DNA of 64,000 bases from contig JAGWUP010000005.1 in assembly GCA_028868375.1 (NCBI GenBank), positions 1 through 64,000 on the forward strand. Direction: 5' to 3'. This document shows, piece after piece, positions 47,462 through 55,971 of the stretch; position 1 is the first letter of the stretch, and every line of letters begins with the position of its first letter. Source of the stretch: Elusimicrobiota bacterium (lineage in GTDB: Bacteria > Elusimicrobiota > Elusimicrobia > UBA1565 > UBA9628). The position numbers and the translations under genes were made by a program. A model generated the notes under the pieces. The model did no database searches and was not told the DNA's origin. It saw nothing but the letters and a program-made list of their open reading frames with translations.

Positions 47462-49133
47462 AGGCGGAAAGCCCCGCTCCGGCGGCGGCCACTCCGGGGA
47501 TCGTCACCGGCAGCCGGCCTCGCGGCCTGATTTCCCCGAAGAGCAGGCGCGCGACGGCCTCCATCATGCTGTCGGTCATCCCGTAGGCGCAGAGCATCGT
47601 CCCCGCCCGCGAAAAACGGCTTAAGTCGTACGGACTCATCAGGCTTAAAACGATCGGACGCCGGCCGGCCCGGCGCAGGCGCTCAAACAGCGCGACCTGG
47701 ACGGAATCGTCAAGGCCACCGCTCTCAAAGGCCCCCAGGACGACGGTATCCGCCGCGCCGGCCGCGCGAAACGCCCGCTTCAGCTCCGCCGCCGACGGCC
47801 ACGGCGAAAGCTCCAGGGCCGTCAAGCGCCGCTGCCGCCGGGCCAGCTCTCGAATGAGCCGCAGCGCCTCCTCATGGTAGCGCGCCGGACGGAAGACGAC
47901 GAGCGCCAACGACTGCCGCGGCGTCAAACGCAGGGGCAGCTTTCCCGCCCGATCGCGCAGCAGCGTGATACCCCTCTCGGCGATGCGCCGCGCAAGCCGC
48001 CGATGCGCCGGGCTGCCGACCAGGCGCAGCGGCGGCAGCCGCCGTCCCGGCCCCAGAAGCCCCGCCCGCCGTTTTAGCCGCAGCACGCGCCGGACGGCGT
48101 CGAGCAGGCGCCGGCGCGGCAGGCGCCCGGAGCGGGCCGCCGCGACGATGGCGTCGAGCACCGGACGGGGATCGCTTTTTCCCAGCAGCAGCAGGTCGCA
48201 GCCGGCCAAAAGCGCGCGAACGGCGGCCTCCGGCTCCCCATAAGAGTTCGCGATCGCGCCCATGTCCAGGCTGTCGGAGACGACGACGCCGCCGTAGCCC
48301 AGCCCTCCCCGCAGCGCGCCCTCTATGGCGGCGCTAGACAACGTCGCCGGGGAAGCGGGATCGAGAGCGGAGACGACGATGTGCGCCGTCATGATCATCG
48401 GCGCGCGCGCGCGGACCGCGGCGATGAACGGCGGCAATTCCGTCCGCCGCCAGGCCGCCAGCGGCTCTGAGAGCACCGGCAAGCCCTTGTGGGAGTCGAC
48501 GCTGGTGTTTCCGTGTCCCGGGAAGTGCTTGGCCGCCGGCATGACTCCGGCGGCGAGATAGCCCTTGATCGCGGCCGCGCCCAGAGCGGCGACCTGCCGG
48601 GGATTCTCGCCGAAGGAGCGCACGCCGATGACGGGGTTGTCCGGATTATCGTTGACGTCGACGTCAGGCGCGAAATCCGCCTGGATGCCCAGGGCGGCCA
48701 GCTCCCGCCCGGAGGCGTAGGCCGCCCGGCGCGCCAGCGCCGGATCGCCGGCGGCCCCCAGGGCCATGTTGCCGGGAAAGGGCGCTCCGCCGTAGAGCCG
48801 CTGGGTAAACAACGCGCCGCCTTCCTGGTCGGCCGCCAGCAGGAAGCCCACGCCCAAGCCCCGCGTCCATTCCCGCATCCGCGCCGAGAAGCGGCGCGCC
48901 TGGCGGCCGGTGAAGCGGTCCCAGCGCAACAGCCCGCCGCCGATAAGCCCGCCGCGGATCATCGACTCGTCGGCGCGCGCGATCCCGGTGTCGACGGCGA
49001 CGACCAGAAGCTGCCCCGCCTGCTGCCTCGTCGTCAGCCGCGCCAGCGTCCGCTCCACGCTCGAGGGCCCGGGCGCGGACCAGGCGGACGGCGCCGGCGC
49101 CAGCGCCAGCCACAAGGCCGCCGACAGCAGCAT
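47391..49133 (-). CDS. nagZ: beta-N-acetylglucosaminidase NagZ (GH3), exported
   Basis: This 580-aa protein has a signal peptide (1-19) and a GH3 barrel. The barrel includes AADQEGG, DFAPDVDVNDNPDNP and the catalytic loop KHFPGHGNTSVDSH (His/Asp dyad). The nucleophile Asp lies in VVSDSLDMGAI. A C-terminal alpha/beta domain (about 380-560) makes it the two-domain type seen in Bacillus. It should cut GlcNAc from muropeptides, complementing NamZ. The last 20 residues are low-complexity. The upstream neighbour, 21 nt away, is DPP III. Confidence 0.9.
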   Translation of the reverse strand: MLLSAALWLALAPAPSAWSAPGPSSVERTLARLTTRQQAGQLLVVAVDTGIARADESMIRGGLIGGGLLRWDRFTGRQARRFSARMREWTRGLGVGFLLAADQEGGALFTQRLYGGAPFPGNMALGAAGDPALARRAAYASGRELAALGIQADFAPDVDVNDNPDNPVIGVRSFGENPRQVAALGAAAIKGYLAAGVMPAAKHFPGHGNTSVDSHKGLPVLSEPLAAWRRTELPPFIAAVRARAPMIMTAHIVVSALDPASPATLSSAAIEGALRGGLGYGGVVVSDSLDMGAIANSYGEPEAAVRALLAGCDLLLLGKSDPRPVLDAIVAAARSGRLPRRRLLDAVRRVLRLKRRAGLLGPGRRLPPLRLVGSPAHRRLARRIAERGITLLRDRAGKLPLRLTPRQSLALVVFRPARYHEEALRLIRELARRQRRLTALELSPWPSAAELKRAFRAAGAADTVVLGAFESGGLDDSVQVALFERLRRAGRRPIVLSLMSPYDLSRFSRAGTMLCAYGMTDSMMEAVARLLFGEIRPRGRLPVTIPGVAAAGAGLSAFRGRAAAPAASAGNSAPARGSRP

Positions 49134-49154
49134 GCTCGCTACCCGGCCCGGAAT

Positions 49155-51164
49155 CTAGCGAAGTCCGGGGTCGTACATCGCCGCGTAGCCCAGGTACTGG
49201 CCCTGGACGCTGCGCGGATAGGAGATCGAGACGCCCTCGATCCCGCCGGACGGGCCCGGCCGCGCGACAAGCTTCGGGTTGATCCCCGCCCAATAGGTCG
49301 GCAGATCGAGCTTCTTGTAGCGCGCGACCACCTCGTCCCGCAGGGCCGGGTCGAAATGCACCCCGTACTTGTCGATGAGGGTCTTGGCCGCGGCGTAGTC
49401 CCCCTCGGCCTTGATCCGCATCAGCTCCTTAAGCAGCATCCCCACTCCCTCGCGCATCTTGGCGAAACTCTTGATGACGACGTAGGTCTTGCCGCCGCGC
49501 TTCTCGTAGGCGATCGCGCCGGTCTTGTCGGCGATGTAGTTGACGATCAGCGCCCGGTCGCGCTCGTGGTCCTCCTCGATGGTGTCGCCGCGGGGGATGC
49601 GCCGCAACTGCATCAGCGGCGCGCGCGCCGCCTGGTAGTACATCTGCCGCGCCACGGCTTGCTGGTTCGACACCAGGCCCAGCTCCTTAAGCTTGGGATC
49701 CCAGATGTTCCACAACGCCATCAAGTCGGCCCTCCCCTCCTCCAGCGCCGAGTAATATTCCTTTAGATAAGAGGCCGGATCGCCCTTGACCAGCACCTTC
49801 CCGGAGCCGTGGCCGATGATCTCGTGCAGCGCCGTCATCAGTTGGTCGGCCTCGTTGCGGTACTTCATCCCGCTGGCGACCTCTTGCGGCGAGGAGGCGA
49901 ACTCCTTGAGGGCCTTGAAGCCCCCTGCGTCCATCAGCTCGCGGCTGCTTTCCATGAAGAGGAAGCTCTTCGTCCCGTATTTCTCGTGGACCTCGTCCTC
50001 GTTGGGCAGATTGTCGCCGATCGTCGTGACCCCGAAATCCGCGGTCTCTATGAGCGTGTCGACCACCTTGGCCTGCGGCGGCCTGCCGCCCCGCTTCTTG
50101 AAGCGATCCTCCCACGGCGCCTTGCGCTCGAAATACTGGGCGTTGGCCGCGATCGTCTTCATCAGGGCGTCCAGCTTGGTGTCGGTGACGGTCACGAAGC
50201 CCTGCATGCTGCCCTTGGCCGCGCGCGCGTCCAGATAGACCTCGACGAAGCCGATCGAGAAATCCACCGGCGCGTCGTCCTGAACCCAGGCGACGTCGAA
50301 GGCGATCCAGTCGGACCAGGCCCCGGTCCGAAAATAGCGGATCAGGTCCCGGATCGCGCGCGCCTGCTTCGGTCGGGCGGCGGCGGCCGCCTTCTCCAGG
50401 TAGCCGTCGGCCTTGCGCAGGTAGAGGGCGTAGCGGCCCGCGGGGATGCCGCCGTCCGGCGTGCCGGCCCGGTAGACCTCCTCGACCAGCTCATCCCCCT
50501 TCTTGACCAGCCGCGAGTTCAACGCGTGCTTCTCCTTGAAGCCCTTCAGGTCCGCCAGGCGGACGCCGGAATAAAAATTGTTCGCGCTGGCCTGCAGGAT
50601 GTCCTCGCCGCCCCGCGGGCTCTTCGCCGTCAGCACCGGCTCGAAACTCGGATCGAAGATCGAGGCCTTCAGCCCCGACAACTCCTCGTCGAGCGCCGCG
50701 CGCGCGCGCAGCGCCGGCAGGTCGCCGTCGGCCGTGGCGAAGGCCCCGTTCTTCCGCGCCCGCTCGGCCGCCGCTTTCAACTCTTCGAAGGTGAAGGCCG
50801 GAAGGAACTTCTGCGAGGTCGTCTCGTTATGGTTGCCGCGGTTGGCCCAGAACAGCTTGGTGTAGGCCTCAAGCTCCCGGAGGACCTTGGGATTAATCCC
50901 CGCCGGATGGGCCGCGATCTCCTCCAGCAACCGCTTCTGGCGCAGGCCGAAGGGCGAGCGCTGGTCGTAGATGATCGGGTCGACCGCGATCGCCGCTTGG
51001 CAGAGCCAGTAGGCCAATCGCTTCTGCCGGGCGTTCAAGTCGCGGAAGCTTGGGGCCCGAAGCTGCAAAAACGCGGTGCTCCCCACCCGCTCCACCAAGG
51101 CCGACGGCCGAGCGGCATGCGCGGCCAGCGACGACGACAACACGGCGACAAGCACGCTGATCAT
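49155..51164 (-). CDS. dipeptidyl-peptidase III (M49)
   Basis: This 669-aa zinc metallopeptidase removes dipeptides from the N-terminus of oligopeptides. The catalytic HEIIGHGSGKV is the M49 HExxGH form, and the third ligand is in EEGRADLMALW. The AFTFEEL and NFYSGV stretches also fit. The N-terminus is a signal peptide (about 1-17, AHAA), so it may act in the periplasm, unlike the usual cytosolic enzymes. AAGGAGG lies 3 nt before the ATG. Confidence 0.88.
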   Translation of the reverse strand: MISVLVAVLSSSLAAHAARPSALVERVGSTAFLQLRAPSFRDLNARQKRLAYWLCQAAIAVDPIIYDQRSPFGLRQKRLLEEIAAHPAGINPKVLRELEAYTKLFWANRGNHNETTSQKFLPAFTFEELKAAAERARKNGAFATADGDLPALRARAALDEELSGLKASIFDPSFEPVLTAKSPRGGEDILQASANNFYSGVRLADLKGFKEKHALNSRLVKKGDELVEEVYRAGTPDGGIPAGRYALYLRKADGYLEKAAAAARPKQARAIRDLIRYFRTGAWSDWIAFDVAWVQDDAPVDFSIGFVEVYLDARAAKGSMQGFVTVTDTKLDALMKTIAANAQYFERKAPWEDRFKKRGGRPPQAKVVDTLIETADFGVTTIGDNLPNEDEVHEKYGTKSFLFMESSRELMDAGGFKALKEFASSPQEVASGMKYRNEADQLMTALHEIIGHGSGKVLVKGDPASYLKEYYSALEEGRADLMALWNIWDPKLKELGLVSNQQAVARQMYYQAARAPLMQLRRIPRGDTIEEDHERDRALIVNYIADKTGAIAYEKRGGKTYVVIKSFAKMREGVGMLLKELMRIKAEGDYAAAKTLIDKYGVHFDPALRDEVVARYKKLDLPTYWAGINPKLVARPGPSGGIEGVSISYPRSVQGQYLGYAAMYDPGLR

Positions 51165-51184
51165 AAGCCTCCTTAAACCCCGTC

Positions 51185-51784
51185 CTACTCGATGCGGAAA
51201 ACCTGTCCGCTCTGGGCTCCCTCGACGCTCTTGGCGTAGCCCAGCGCCACGCGCGCTCCCGGCACCGGCTGGTAGCCGCGAAAATACGGCCCGAAGTCCT
51301 TCATCGACTCCGCCAGCACGCCCGGGCAGACGGCGTTGATCCGCAGCCCGCGCGGCAGCTCGACGGCGGCCGCGACGCAGAAGGAGTTGATCGCCCCGTT
51401 GACCATGGAGGCGGAGCAGCCGCAGCGGATCGGATCGCGGTCCAGCAGGCCCGACGTCAACGTGAAGGAGCCCCCGTCGGCCACGTGATCCCGCCCCAAC
51501 AAGACCAGGTTGACCTGCCCCATCAGCTTGTCCTTAAGCCCCAGCTCGAAGCCCGCCGCGCCCAGCTGGTCCAGCGGCGCGAATTGCACGCGCCCGGCCG
51601 CGCAAACCACCGCGTCGACCTTCCCCAATTTGCGAAACGCCGCCCCGATCGAGGCCGGGTCCGTGATGTCGAGGCGGATATCGCCCGACTTGCTGCCGCC
51701 CTTGACGATGTCGTGCCGCGAGCCCAATTCCGCCGCGACGGCCCGCCCGATCGTCCCCGAAGCGCCCACCAGGAATATCCTCAT
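51185..51784 (-). CDS. atypical short-chain dehydrogenase, catalytic Tyr/Lys absent
   Basis: This 199-aa Rossmann protein starts IFLVGASGTIGRAVAAEL (the TGxxxGxG-type NADPH loop is GASGTIG). It has VCAAGRVQF and RINAVCPGV, as in the SDR superfamily. At the active site, where SDRs have YSASK, this protein reads CSASM. I recall a PRK07578-like subfamily without the Tyr, so this is probably normal there. The start is ATG 51784, 6 nt after GATAAT. Confidence 0.72.
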   Translation of the reverse strand: MRIFLVGASGTIGRAVAAELGSRHDIVKGGSKSGDIRLDITDPASIGAAFRKLGKVDAVVCAAGRVQFAPLDQLGAAGFELGLKDKLMGQVNLVLLGRDHVADGGSFTLTSGLLDRDPIRCGCSASMVNGAINSFCVAAAVELPRGLRINAVCPGVLAESMKDFGPYFRGYQPVPGARVALGYAKSVEGAQSGQVFRIE

Positions 51785-51884
51785 CGCTCGATTATCGCAT
51801 TTCGAAAAGGAATCGGGGGCATTGACAAGGCGAGGCCGCACCCTCAATACTTCCAGGGAGACGCAAGCAAGGAGGCCCCTCGCC

Positions 51885-52328
51885 ATGACATGGAAGAACA
51901 TGCTTCAATCCGCCGGGCTCAGCGCCCTGGCCGCTCTGCTGTCGGCCGCGCCGCTGGCGGCGCAGCCGTTCATCCAGCCCCCCACGTTGAATTGCAAATA
52001 TGAGATCGTGACCGCGACCCGGCACTTCAAGGGCCAGCTTTACGATAACGACCTGCGGGAAAGCGCCCGCTTCAAAGACATGAAGGAAGGGTTCGCCTTC
52101 GAACTTGAGCGAAAGGATAGGAAACTCATATTGACGATCGCGGCCGGCTCCTCGCGGACGCGCGACTCCCATCTATTGACCGTCAATCCGCAGCCCGTGG
52201 GGGAAGTCGACACTCCGGGGATGCTGCTACACCGGTTTCTGCCCGACACGGTCGAGCTCTCTCTCGTCCTCCCCAAAAACAGCGGCGGCCCCTCCGGCGT
52301 CGCCACGATGCGCTGCGTCCTTTACTAG
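51885..52328 (+). CDS. small exported protein of unknown function, 147 aa
   Basis: A signal peptide covers residues 1-27 (LAAQP). A beta-rich domain follows with two Cys (NCKYEI near the start of the mature protein and MRCVLY at the very end) that could pair. No family was recognised. TTGACA (about 51823) with AATACT forms a plausible promoter, and AGGAGG lies 9 nt before the ATG. Confidence 0.6.
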   Translation: MTWKNMLQSAGLSALAALLSAAPLAAQPFIQPPTLNCKYEIVTATRHFKGQLYDNDLRESARFKDMKEGFAFELERKDRKLILTIAAGSSRTRDSHLLTVNPQPVGEVDTPGMLLHRFLPDTVELSLVLPKNSGGPSGVATMRCVLY

Positions 52329-52486
52329 CCGCGGCAAAGCCCCAGCGCCCGCGGCTTTTCTGGAACCCGAGGGGAATTTATCTCCATAGGATGACCTTCC
52401 CCTAAAAAGTAGGCCAAAAGCTGGTTTCGATTTTTCGTTGTAAGGGTCGGACGAGCCTTTGGATGAGTCCCGATCCCCCAAAAATC

Positions 52487-52561
52487 ACCCCCTCCGGCCG
52501 CCCTGAGGCAGTCGGGTGCCAGGTGGGCGTAAATCTCCATGGTCTTTATGAAGGTGTGGCG
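52487..52561 (-). pseudogene. tyrosine recombinase C-terminal remnant
   Basis: Reading the minus strand gives RHTF directly followed by IKTMEIYAHLAPDCLRAA. Intact integrases have RHTF, about 20-25 residues, then the (I)KTxxIYAHL Tyr block. The piece therefore carries both catalytic Arg/His and Tyr motifs but has lost the segment between them. It lies in a 288-bp gap with no intact gene and is strong evidence for a former mobile island. Confidence 0.6.
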
Positions 52562-52568
52562 GGGGGGT

Positions 52569-52585
52569 GTGGAGCGAGGCTCCTT
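52569..52585. repeat. GGAGC-GAG-GCTCC hairpin repeat, copy 1
   Basis: The 21-nt block GTnTGGAGCGAnGCTCCTTCG occurs here and again near 53572-53590, on either side of the decayed island. It may be an island-edge repeat or a terminator family. Confidence 0.4.
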
Positions 52586-52587
52586 CG

Positions 52588-52946
52588 CTATTGAGCGATG
52601 ACCGCTTTCATCAAGTTTAGGACGCGCCGAACCCGATCAGCTTCCGCCCGAGGGCCGAGGTAGCCTTGAATGCAGTCGGCAAAAACTCCATCGGCGAGAA
52701 GAAAGCTGAATTCCTTTTTTGAGTGAATCCCAAGCCGCGTAAACGCTCTTCAAGCTTTCCATACTCCACTCGGCTTGCGATTCCGACGACGCAGTCCACG
52801 TCGTCGGTCGTTCGCAGGGGCGTCCCGCCCGGATTGGGAATATAGAGATCGACGGTCGCGCCGCCGACGAACACGACTTGGTCCTTGAGCTCGCGCAAGC
52901 CGCGCGCCACGACGGCCAGCATCTCGAGGTTCTTACTTGCGTTCAA
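52588..52946 (-). pseudogene. broken AbiEii-like nucleotidyltransferase
   Basis: The first 76 codons have FVGGATVDLYI and RTTDDVDCVVGIAS, the nucleotidyltransferase G-S/D-x-D region of AbiEii-type proteins. After GLGF the frame runs on for 33 residues without family features. In another frame, EFSFLLADGVFADCIQGYLG leads to a natural-looking end at 52588. The middle of the protein, about 100 residues, is missing, consistent with internal deletion and frame change. It overlaps the upstream HTH gene by 14 nt, as a toxin-antitoxin pair would. Confidence 0.5.
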
Positions 52947-53472
52947 CGGAATGTTCTCTCAACCGATTTTCGAGCCCCTCGGCCGCCAAATTCCGTTCCC
53001 GCGCGCGGCCGACGCGCAAGGCGTCGACGAGCGCAAGGAGCTCGTAAAGCTGGGGATCGCGCCGCGCGGCGTCGGGCGCGGTCTCATAAAGAGGCGCGAT
53101 GGCCTGTCCGCGCACCCGGCCTTCCGCATGCGGCCAAACGTATTGGTCGTTGTCCTCGGAGACGATGCGCCGGGACAGCGGGGGAGCGGAGTGCGAAGTC
53201 GGGATGCCGCGGCAAAGCGGACCGGGCTCCGTTGGAAAAACATACTTTAGCCCGTGCCGCAGGAATTCAAGAAACGGCACCGCCATGACTTTCCGCTTTT
53301 TCGAATCCAAAAGTCCCACGCCGAGCGCGCGATCAAGGCTCATGCTGACTTCGGCAGGTGAAATGCTCAGCTCCCGCGCAAGATCCATGGAGCGCCAAGC
53401 GCGGTCTTTCCAACAGAATATCTTCAACAAAATCAGGACATCCTGGGGCCTTATTCCCGGCTTTGCTTTCAT
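52933..53472 (-). CDS. winged-helix regulator-like protein, partner of the nucleotidyltransferase
   Basis: This 179-aa protein has an N-terminal helix-turn-helix region (QDVLILLKIF, then SMDLARELSISPAEVSMSLDRAL). It is followed by a domain with FLRHGLKYVFP and a YVWPHAEG segment. This arrangement is seen in small regulators encoded next to AbiEii-like nucleotidyltransferases, where it could act as antitoxin. The perfect inverted repeat at 53493-53516 lies 20 nt upstream and is a likely operator. The partner gene is broken, so the pair is probably inactive. Confidence 0.55.
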   Translation of the reverse strand: MKAKPGIRPQDVLILLKIFCWKDRAWRSMDLARELSISPAEVSMSLDRALGVGLLDSKKRKVMAVPFLEFLRHGLKYVFPTEPGPLCRGIPTSHSAPPLSRRIVSEDNDQYVWPHAEGRVRGQAIAPLYETAPDAARRDPQLYELLALVDALRVGRARERNLAAEGLENRLREHSVERK

Positions 53473-53492
53473 GATCTGAGTATAGCAGATAA

Positions 53493-53516
53493 ATTCATGA
53501 TTTACAAATCATGAAT
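53493..53516. promoter_or_regulatory. perfect 11-bp inverted repeat, likely operator
   Basis: ATTCATGATTT and AAATCATGAAT are separated by AC, in an AT-rich patch just upstream of the HTH gene. Autoregulation by that protein is the simple reading. Confidence 0.55.
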
Positions 53517-53785
53517 TATAAATCAAGCGGACTTCAATACTGCAATCGCTCAACGGCGGTTTTTAGGAGGTCTGGAGCGAAGCTCCTTCGATGCCGCAAA
53601 GGCGGAGGAGCTCGCGAAAATCTCGGGAAAGGATGTGGCCGAGATGGGAGCCGTGGTTGCTGGTCGAGAAGACCCAGGGGCCCTCGGTCCGCGGCGGGGA
53701 CTTGAGCCGTTCGTGGAGGCGCGAGAACTTTTAGTCCCTCGCGGCATTCTCCGTCGAGAAAAGGCCTCTTCTGAGGCCCGAAAAA
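53517..53785. other. intergenic stretch with possible coding remnant
   Basis: It contains hairpin GGAGC-GAA-GCTCC (about 53575-53587). A plus-strand reading FDAAKAEELAKISGKDVAEM (about 53598-53657) looks protein-like but has no start and runs into the tRNA. This is probably debris of the same island. Confidence 0.3.
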
Positions 53786-53860
53786 TGGTGGGCAGTATAG
53801 GATTCGAACCTATGACCCCTGTCGTGTGAGGACAGTGCTCTACCGCTGAGCTAACTGCCC
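53786..53860 (-). tRNA. tRNA-Val (anticodon CAC)
   Basis: The cloverleaf on the minus strand has acceptor GGGCAGT/ACTGCCC, anticodon stem CTGTC/GACAG with loop CTCACAC, and T loop TTCGAAT. The terminal CCA is encoded, unlike in the tRNA-Thr of this window. Its 3' end faces the decayed island. Confidence 0.93.
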
Positions 53861-53953
53861 CAAAGCGGTGGCTTATTATAGCAAGTTCGTCATTCGGGCA
53901 CTTCGGCGGGAACGGCTTGGTGTCCGGGGTGGTCTCCAACTTTCACGGTCCGG

Positions 53954-54100
53954 TTATGAGCCGCTCTGCCCGAAGGCGTCGGGACCGATGCCGGGACCCG
54001 TTTGAGTCTCATCGGCGATGTCCATGCGGACCAGGACCGGAGCTTGGTAGGGCGCGCGGGAAATTGACGGGGACTTCGTTTCGCCGGCGTCGTCGATCAT
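53954..54100 (-). CDS. lasso-peptide-type precursor 1
   Basis: This 48-aa precursor has a leader with PYQAPVLVRMDI, the YxxPxL recognition-element motif. Thr at -2 (ETQ) precedes the predicted core TGPGIGPDAFGQSGS. Thr1 to Asp8 would give an 8-membered ring. The pattern GPGxxxPDAF recalls paeninodin (AGPGTSTPDAF), and the C-terminal Ser fits a phosphorylation site. A strong ribosome site (AAGGAG, 9 nt before ATG) supports real expression. It is divergent from lasC with 15 nt between starts. Position 1 being Thr is uncommon. Confidence 0.82.
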   Translation of the reverse strand: MIDDAGETKSPSISRAPYQAPVLVRMDIADETQTGPGIGPDAFGQSGS

Positions 54101-54115
54101 GTTTAATCTCTCCTT

Positions 54116-55852
54116 ATGCATACGGCAAACTCGCAAACTATCGCTTTTTTGGGGCGGATTGACAATCGCGGCGAACTGCGCGCCGCGCTGAGATTGGACG
54201 ACGGGCGGCCTCTCGACGACGGGGCGCTGGTTTTGGAGGGCTATCGGCGCTGGGGAACGGCGTTGCCGGAACGTTTGCTCGGCGATTTCAGCTTCTTGAT
54301 CCGCGATCCGGCCGAGCGTCGCGCATTCGGGGCGCGGGACCACATGGGCGTAAAGCCGTACTACTACTCGCGGGACGGCACGTGCCTGCTGTTTTCGACT
54401 GACTTGGCCGAGCTGGTCGCGCGAGTTCCCGGCGCGCGGATTAATCACGAGCATCTGGCGATGAGCGCGATTTGCCTGCTTGACTTGGCGTCCGGAGGCA
54501 CGACGACTCCGTATAAAGACGTCTTCTCGCTGCCCGGGGGATCGGCTGTTTGCCTGGATGATCGCGGGCTGAAAACTTGGGAATATTGGCGGCCCGACGC
54601 CGCGAAACGCTTGGGGATTCCCGACGGGGAAGCGCCTGCGGCGTTGCGGGAGCTGATCTTTTCGGCGGTGGAAGCCCGCCTGCCGGCAAAGAGCGCGCCG
54701 GCGGCGCTGCTCAGCGGCGGGTTGGACTCGTCCGCCGTCGTCGCGGTCGCGGCCATGATTCTTAAGAAGAAGAACCGGGCGCTGGACGCGTTTTCCGCGG
54801 TGCTGGACCGCCCGTCGAGCGACGGAACGAGCGACGAATCCGGATTCATCCGCGAGCTGGCCTGCTTCGAAAACATCCGTTTCAACCGGGTCACGGACGC
54901 GGAGCGCGGGCCATTCGACGACGTCGCCGGCTTGGTCGGCGGCTCGGCGACCCCATTCCACACGTCCCGGCACTATCTCTACGCCGCCTTCGCGCAGGCG
55001 GCCCGGGCGCGCGGCGCGTCCACGCTGCTCGACGGCGGCTTCGGAGAGTTGGGGCCGAGCGCTCACGGCGCTGGTTATTATCCGGAATTGTTCCGAGCGG
55101 GACGTTGGGCGCTTCTTGCCAAGGAACTCAAACGTCGCGCGCAGGTCGACAATCAGCCGGCCTGGCGCGTCGCCGCTCGGCACCTGGCTCTGCCTCTGAC
55201 GCCGCGCCGGCTGCTGGCGCTCGCGGGCCGCGATCATCGCCGCGACCTTCAGCAATGGGCCGATCAGTGCCCGCTGGCGAATTCCTACGTCGAAAAAACG
55301 CTGGGCGCGCGCAAGGCGGAACTGCTCGCGCGGGTCGTCGCTTCGGTCGGCGCGGATCGCGATCATCGTCGGATGCAGGCGCGAAACATCATCTTGATGC
55401 AGCGAAGAGCGGCCGACCCGTTCATCTCCGCCGATCCGGCGCCGCTGGAGCTTTTATTCCCGTTCCTCGATAAAAGAATCATCGAATTCTGCCTGTCCGC
55501 GCCGGGACATCTCAAGGTGCGAGGCGGCTACGCGCGCAGCTTGATCCGGCTGGCGCTGGACGGCGTCCTGCCGAAAGCGATCCAATGGCGGACCAGCAAG
55601 GAGCCGTTCTCACCCGACTATCATCGGCGCTACAATCGCCAGCGGCCCTGCATCGCAAGACAATTGGAATCAATCGCCTCCAACGATCCCGTGCGAAAGA
55701 TCGTCGACGTGCCGCGTCTGTTGGCGATGGCGCGGGTCGAAATGAAGAGCAATCGCTGCGGCACGCCGGGCGACTTCATGGGGATGCAGACGGTTCCCTA
55801 CGGAATCTATCTGATCGCCTTCCTGCGGCGCTTCCCCGAGTTTCAGGCTTGA
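54116..55852 (+). CDS. lasC: asparagine-synthetase-like macrolactam synthetase (lasso C protein)
   Basis: This 578-aa ATP-dependent enzyme would adenylate the ring Asp side chain and close the macrolactam. The PP-loop is LSGGLDSSAVV (residues 199-209). The partial N-terminal glutaminase-like domain shows LGRIDNRGEL, GDFSF and RDHMGVKPYYYS. The protein begins about 70-80 residues later than usual. An in-frame TAA at 54104 and the precursor gene leave no room for the missing part. No Shine-Dalgarno is visible. The 3' end overlaps precursor 2 by 10 nt. Confidence 0.85.
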   Translation: MHTANSQTIAFLGRIDNRGELRAALRLDDGRPLDDGALVLEGYRRWGTALPERLLGDFSFLIRDPAERRAFGARDHMGVKPYYYSRDGTCLLFSTDLAELVARVPGARINHEHLAMSAICLLDLASGGTTTPYKDVFSLPGGSAVCLDDRGLKTWEYWRPDAAKRLGIPDGEAPAALRELIFSAVEARLPAKSAPAALLSGGLDSSAVVAVAAMILKKKNRALDAFSAVLDRPSSDGTSDESGFIRELACFENIRFNRVTDAERGPFDDVAGLVGGSATPFHTSRHYLYAAFAQAARARGASTLLDGGFGELGPSAHGAGYYPELFRAGRWALLAKELKRRAQVDNQPAWRVAARHLALPLTPRRLLALAGRDHRRDLQQWADQCPLANSYVEKTLGARKAELLARVVASVGADRDHRRMQARNIILMQRRAADPFISADPAPLELLFPFLDKRIIEFCLSAPGHLKVRGGYARSLIRLALDGVLPKAIQWRTSKEPFSPDYHRRYNRQRPCIARQLESIASNDPVRKIVDVPRLLAMARVEMKSNRCGTPGDFMGMQTVPYGIYLIAFLRRFPEFQA

Positions 55853-55962
55853 GAGTTGCTGCTACCGGGTATTCCGCCGTCGGAACCAGGGCCAATGCCG
55901 CCTTCCGTCAGGTCGCTGACGTCCAGACACACCAGCTTCGGCGCGGCGTAAGGATCCCGCAT
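55843..55962 (-). CDS. lasso-peptide-type precursor 2
   Basis: This 39-aa precursor has a short leader, MRDPYAAPKLVCLDVSDLTE, with YxxPxL and Thr at -2. The predicted core is GGIGPGSDGGIPGSSNSQA. Gly1 to Asp8 gives a canonical 8-membered lasso ring with an 11-residue loop and tail. It ends in Ala, so it lacks the C-terminal Ser. The ATG lies 9 nt after GACAAT of a TTGACA-N17-GACAAT promoter, implying a leaderless or nearly leaderless mRNA. Its stop lies inside the last codons of lasC. Confidence 0.82.
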   Translation of the reverse strand: MRDPYAAPKLVCLDVSDLTEGGIGPGSDGGIPGSSNSQA

Positions 55963-55971
55963 GGCGAGATG

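Noticed and set aside
53550-53939. Minus-strand ORF across tRNA-Val
   Set aside because: It is a translated tRNA with flanking debris, not a gene.
53954-55366. 470-aa minus-strand ORF spanning the cyclase and precursor 1
   Set aside because: Only the last 48 codons form a gene with its own ribosome site and RiPP leader motif. The rest is antisense to lasC.
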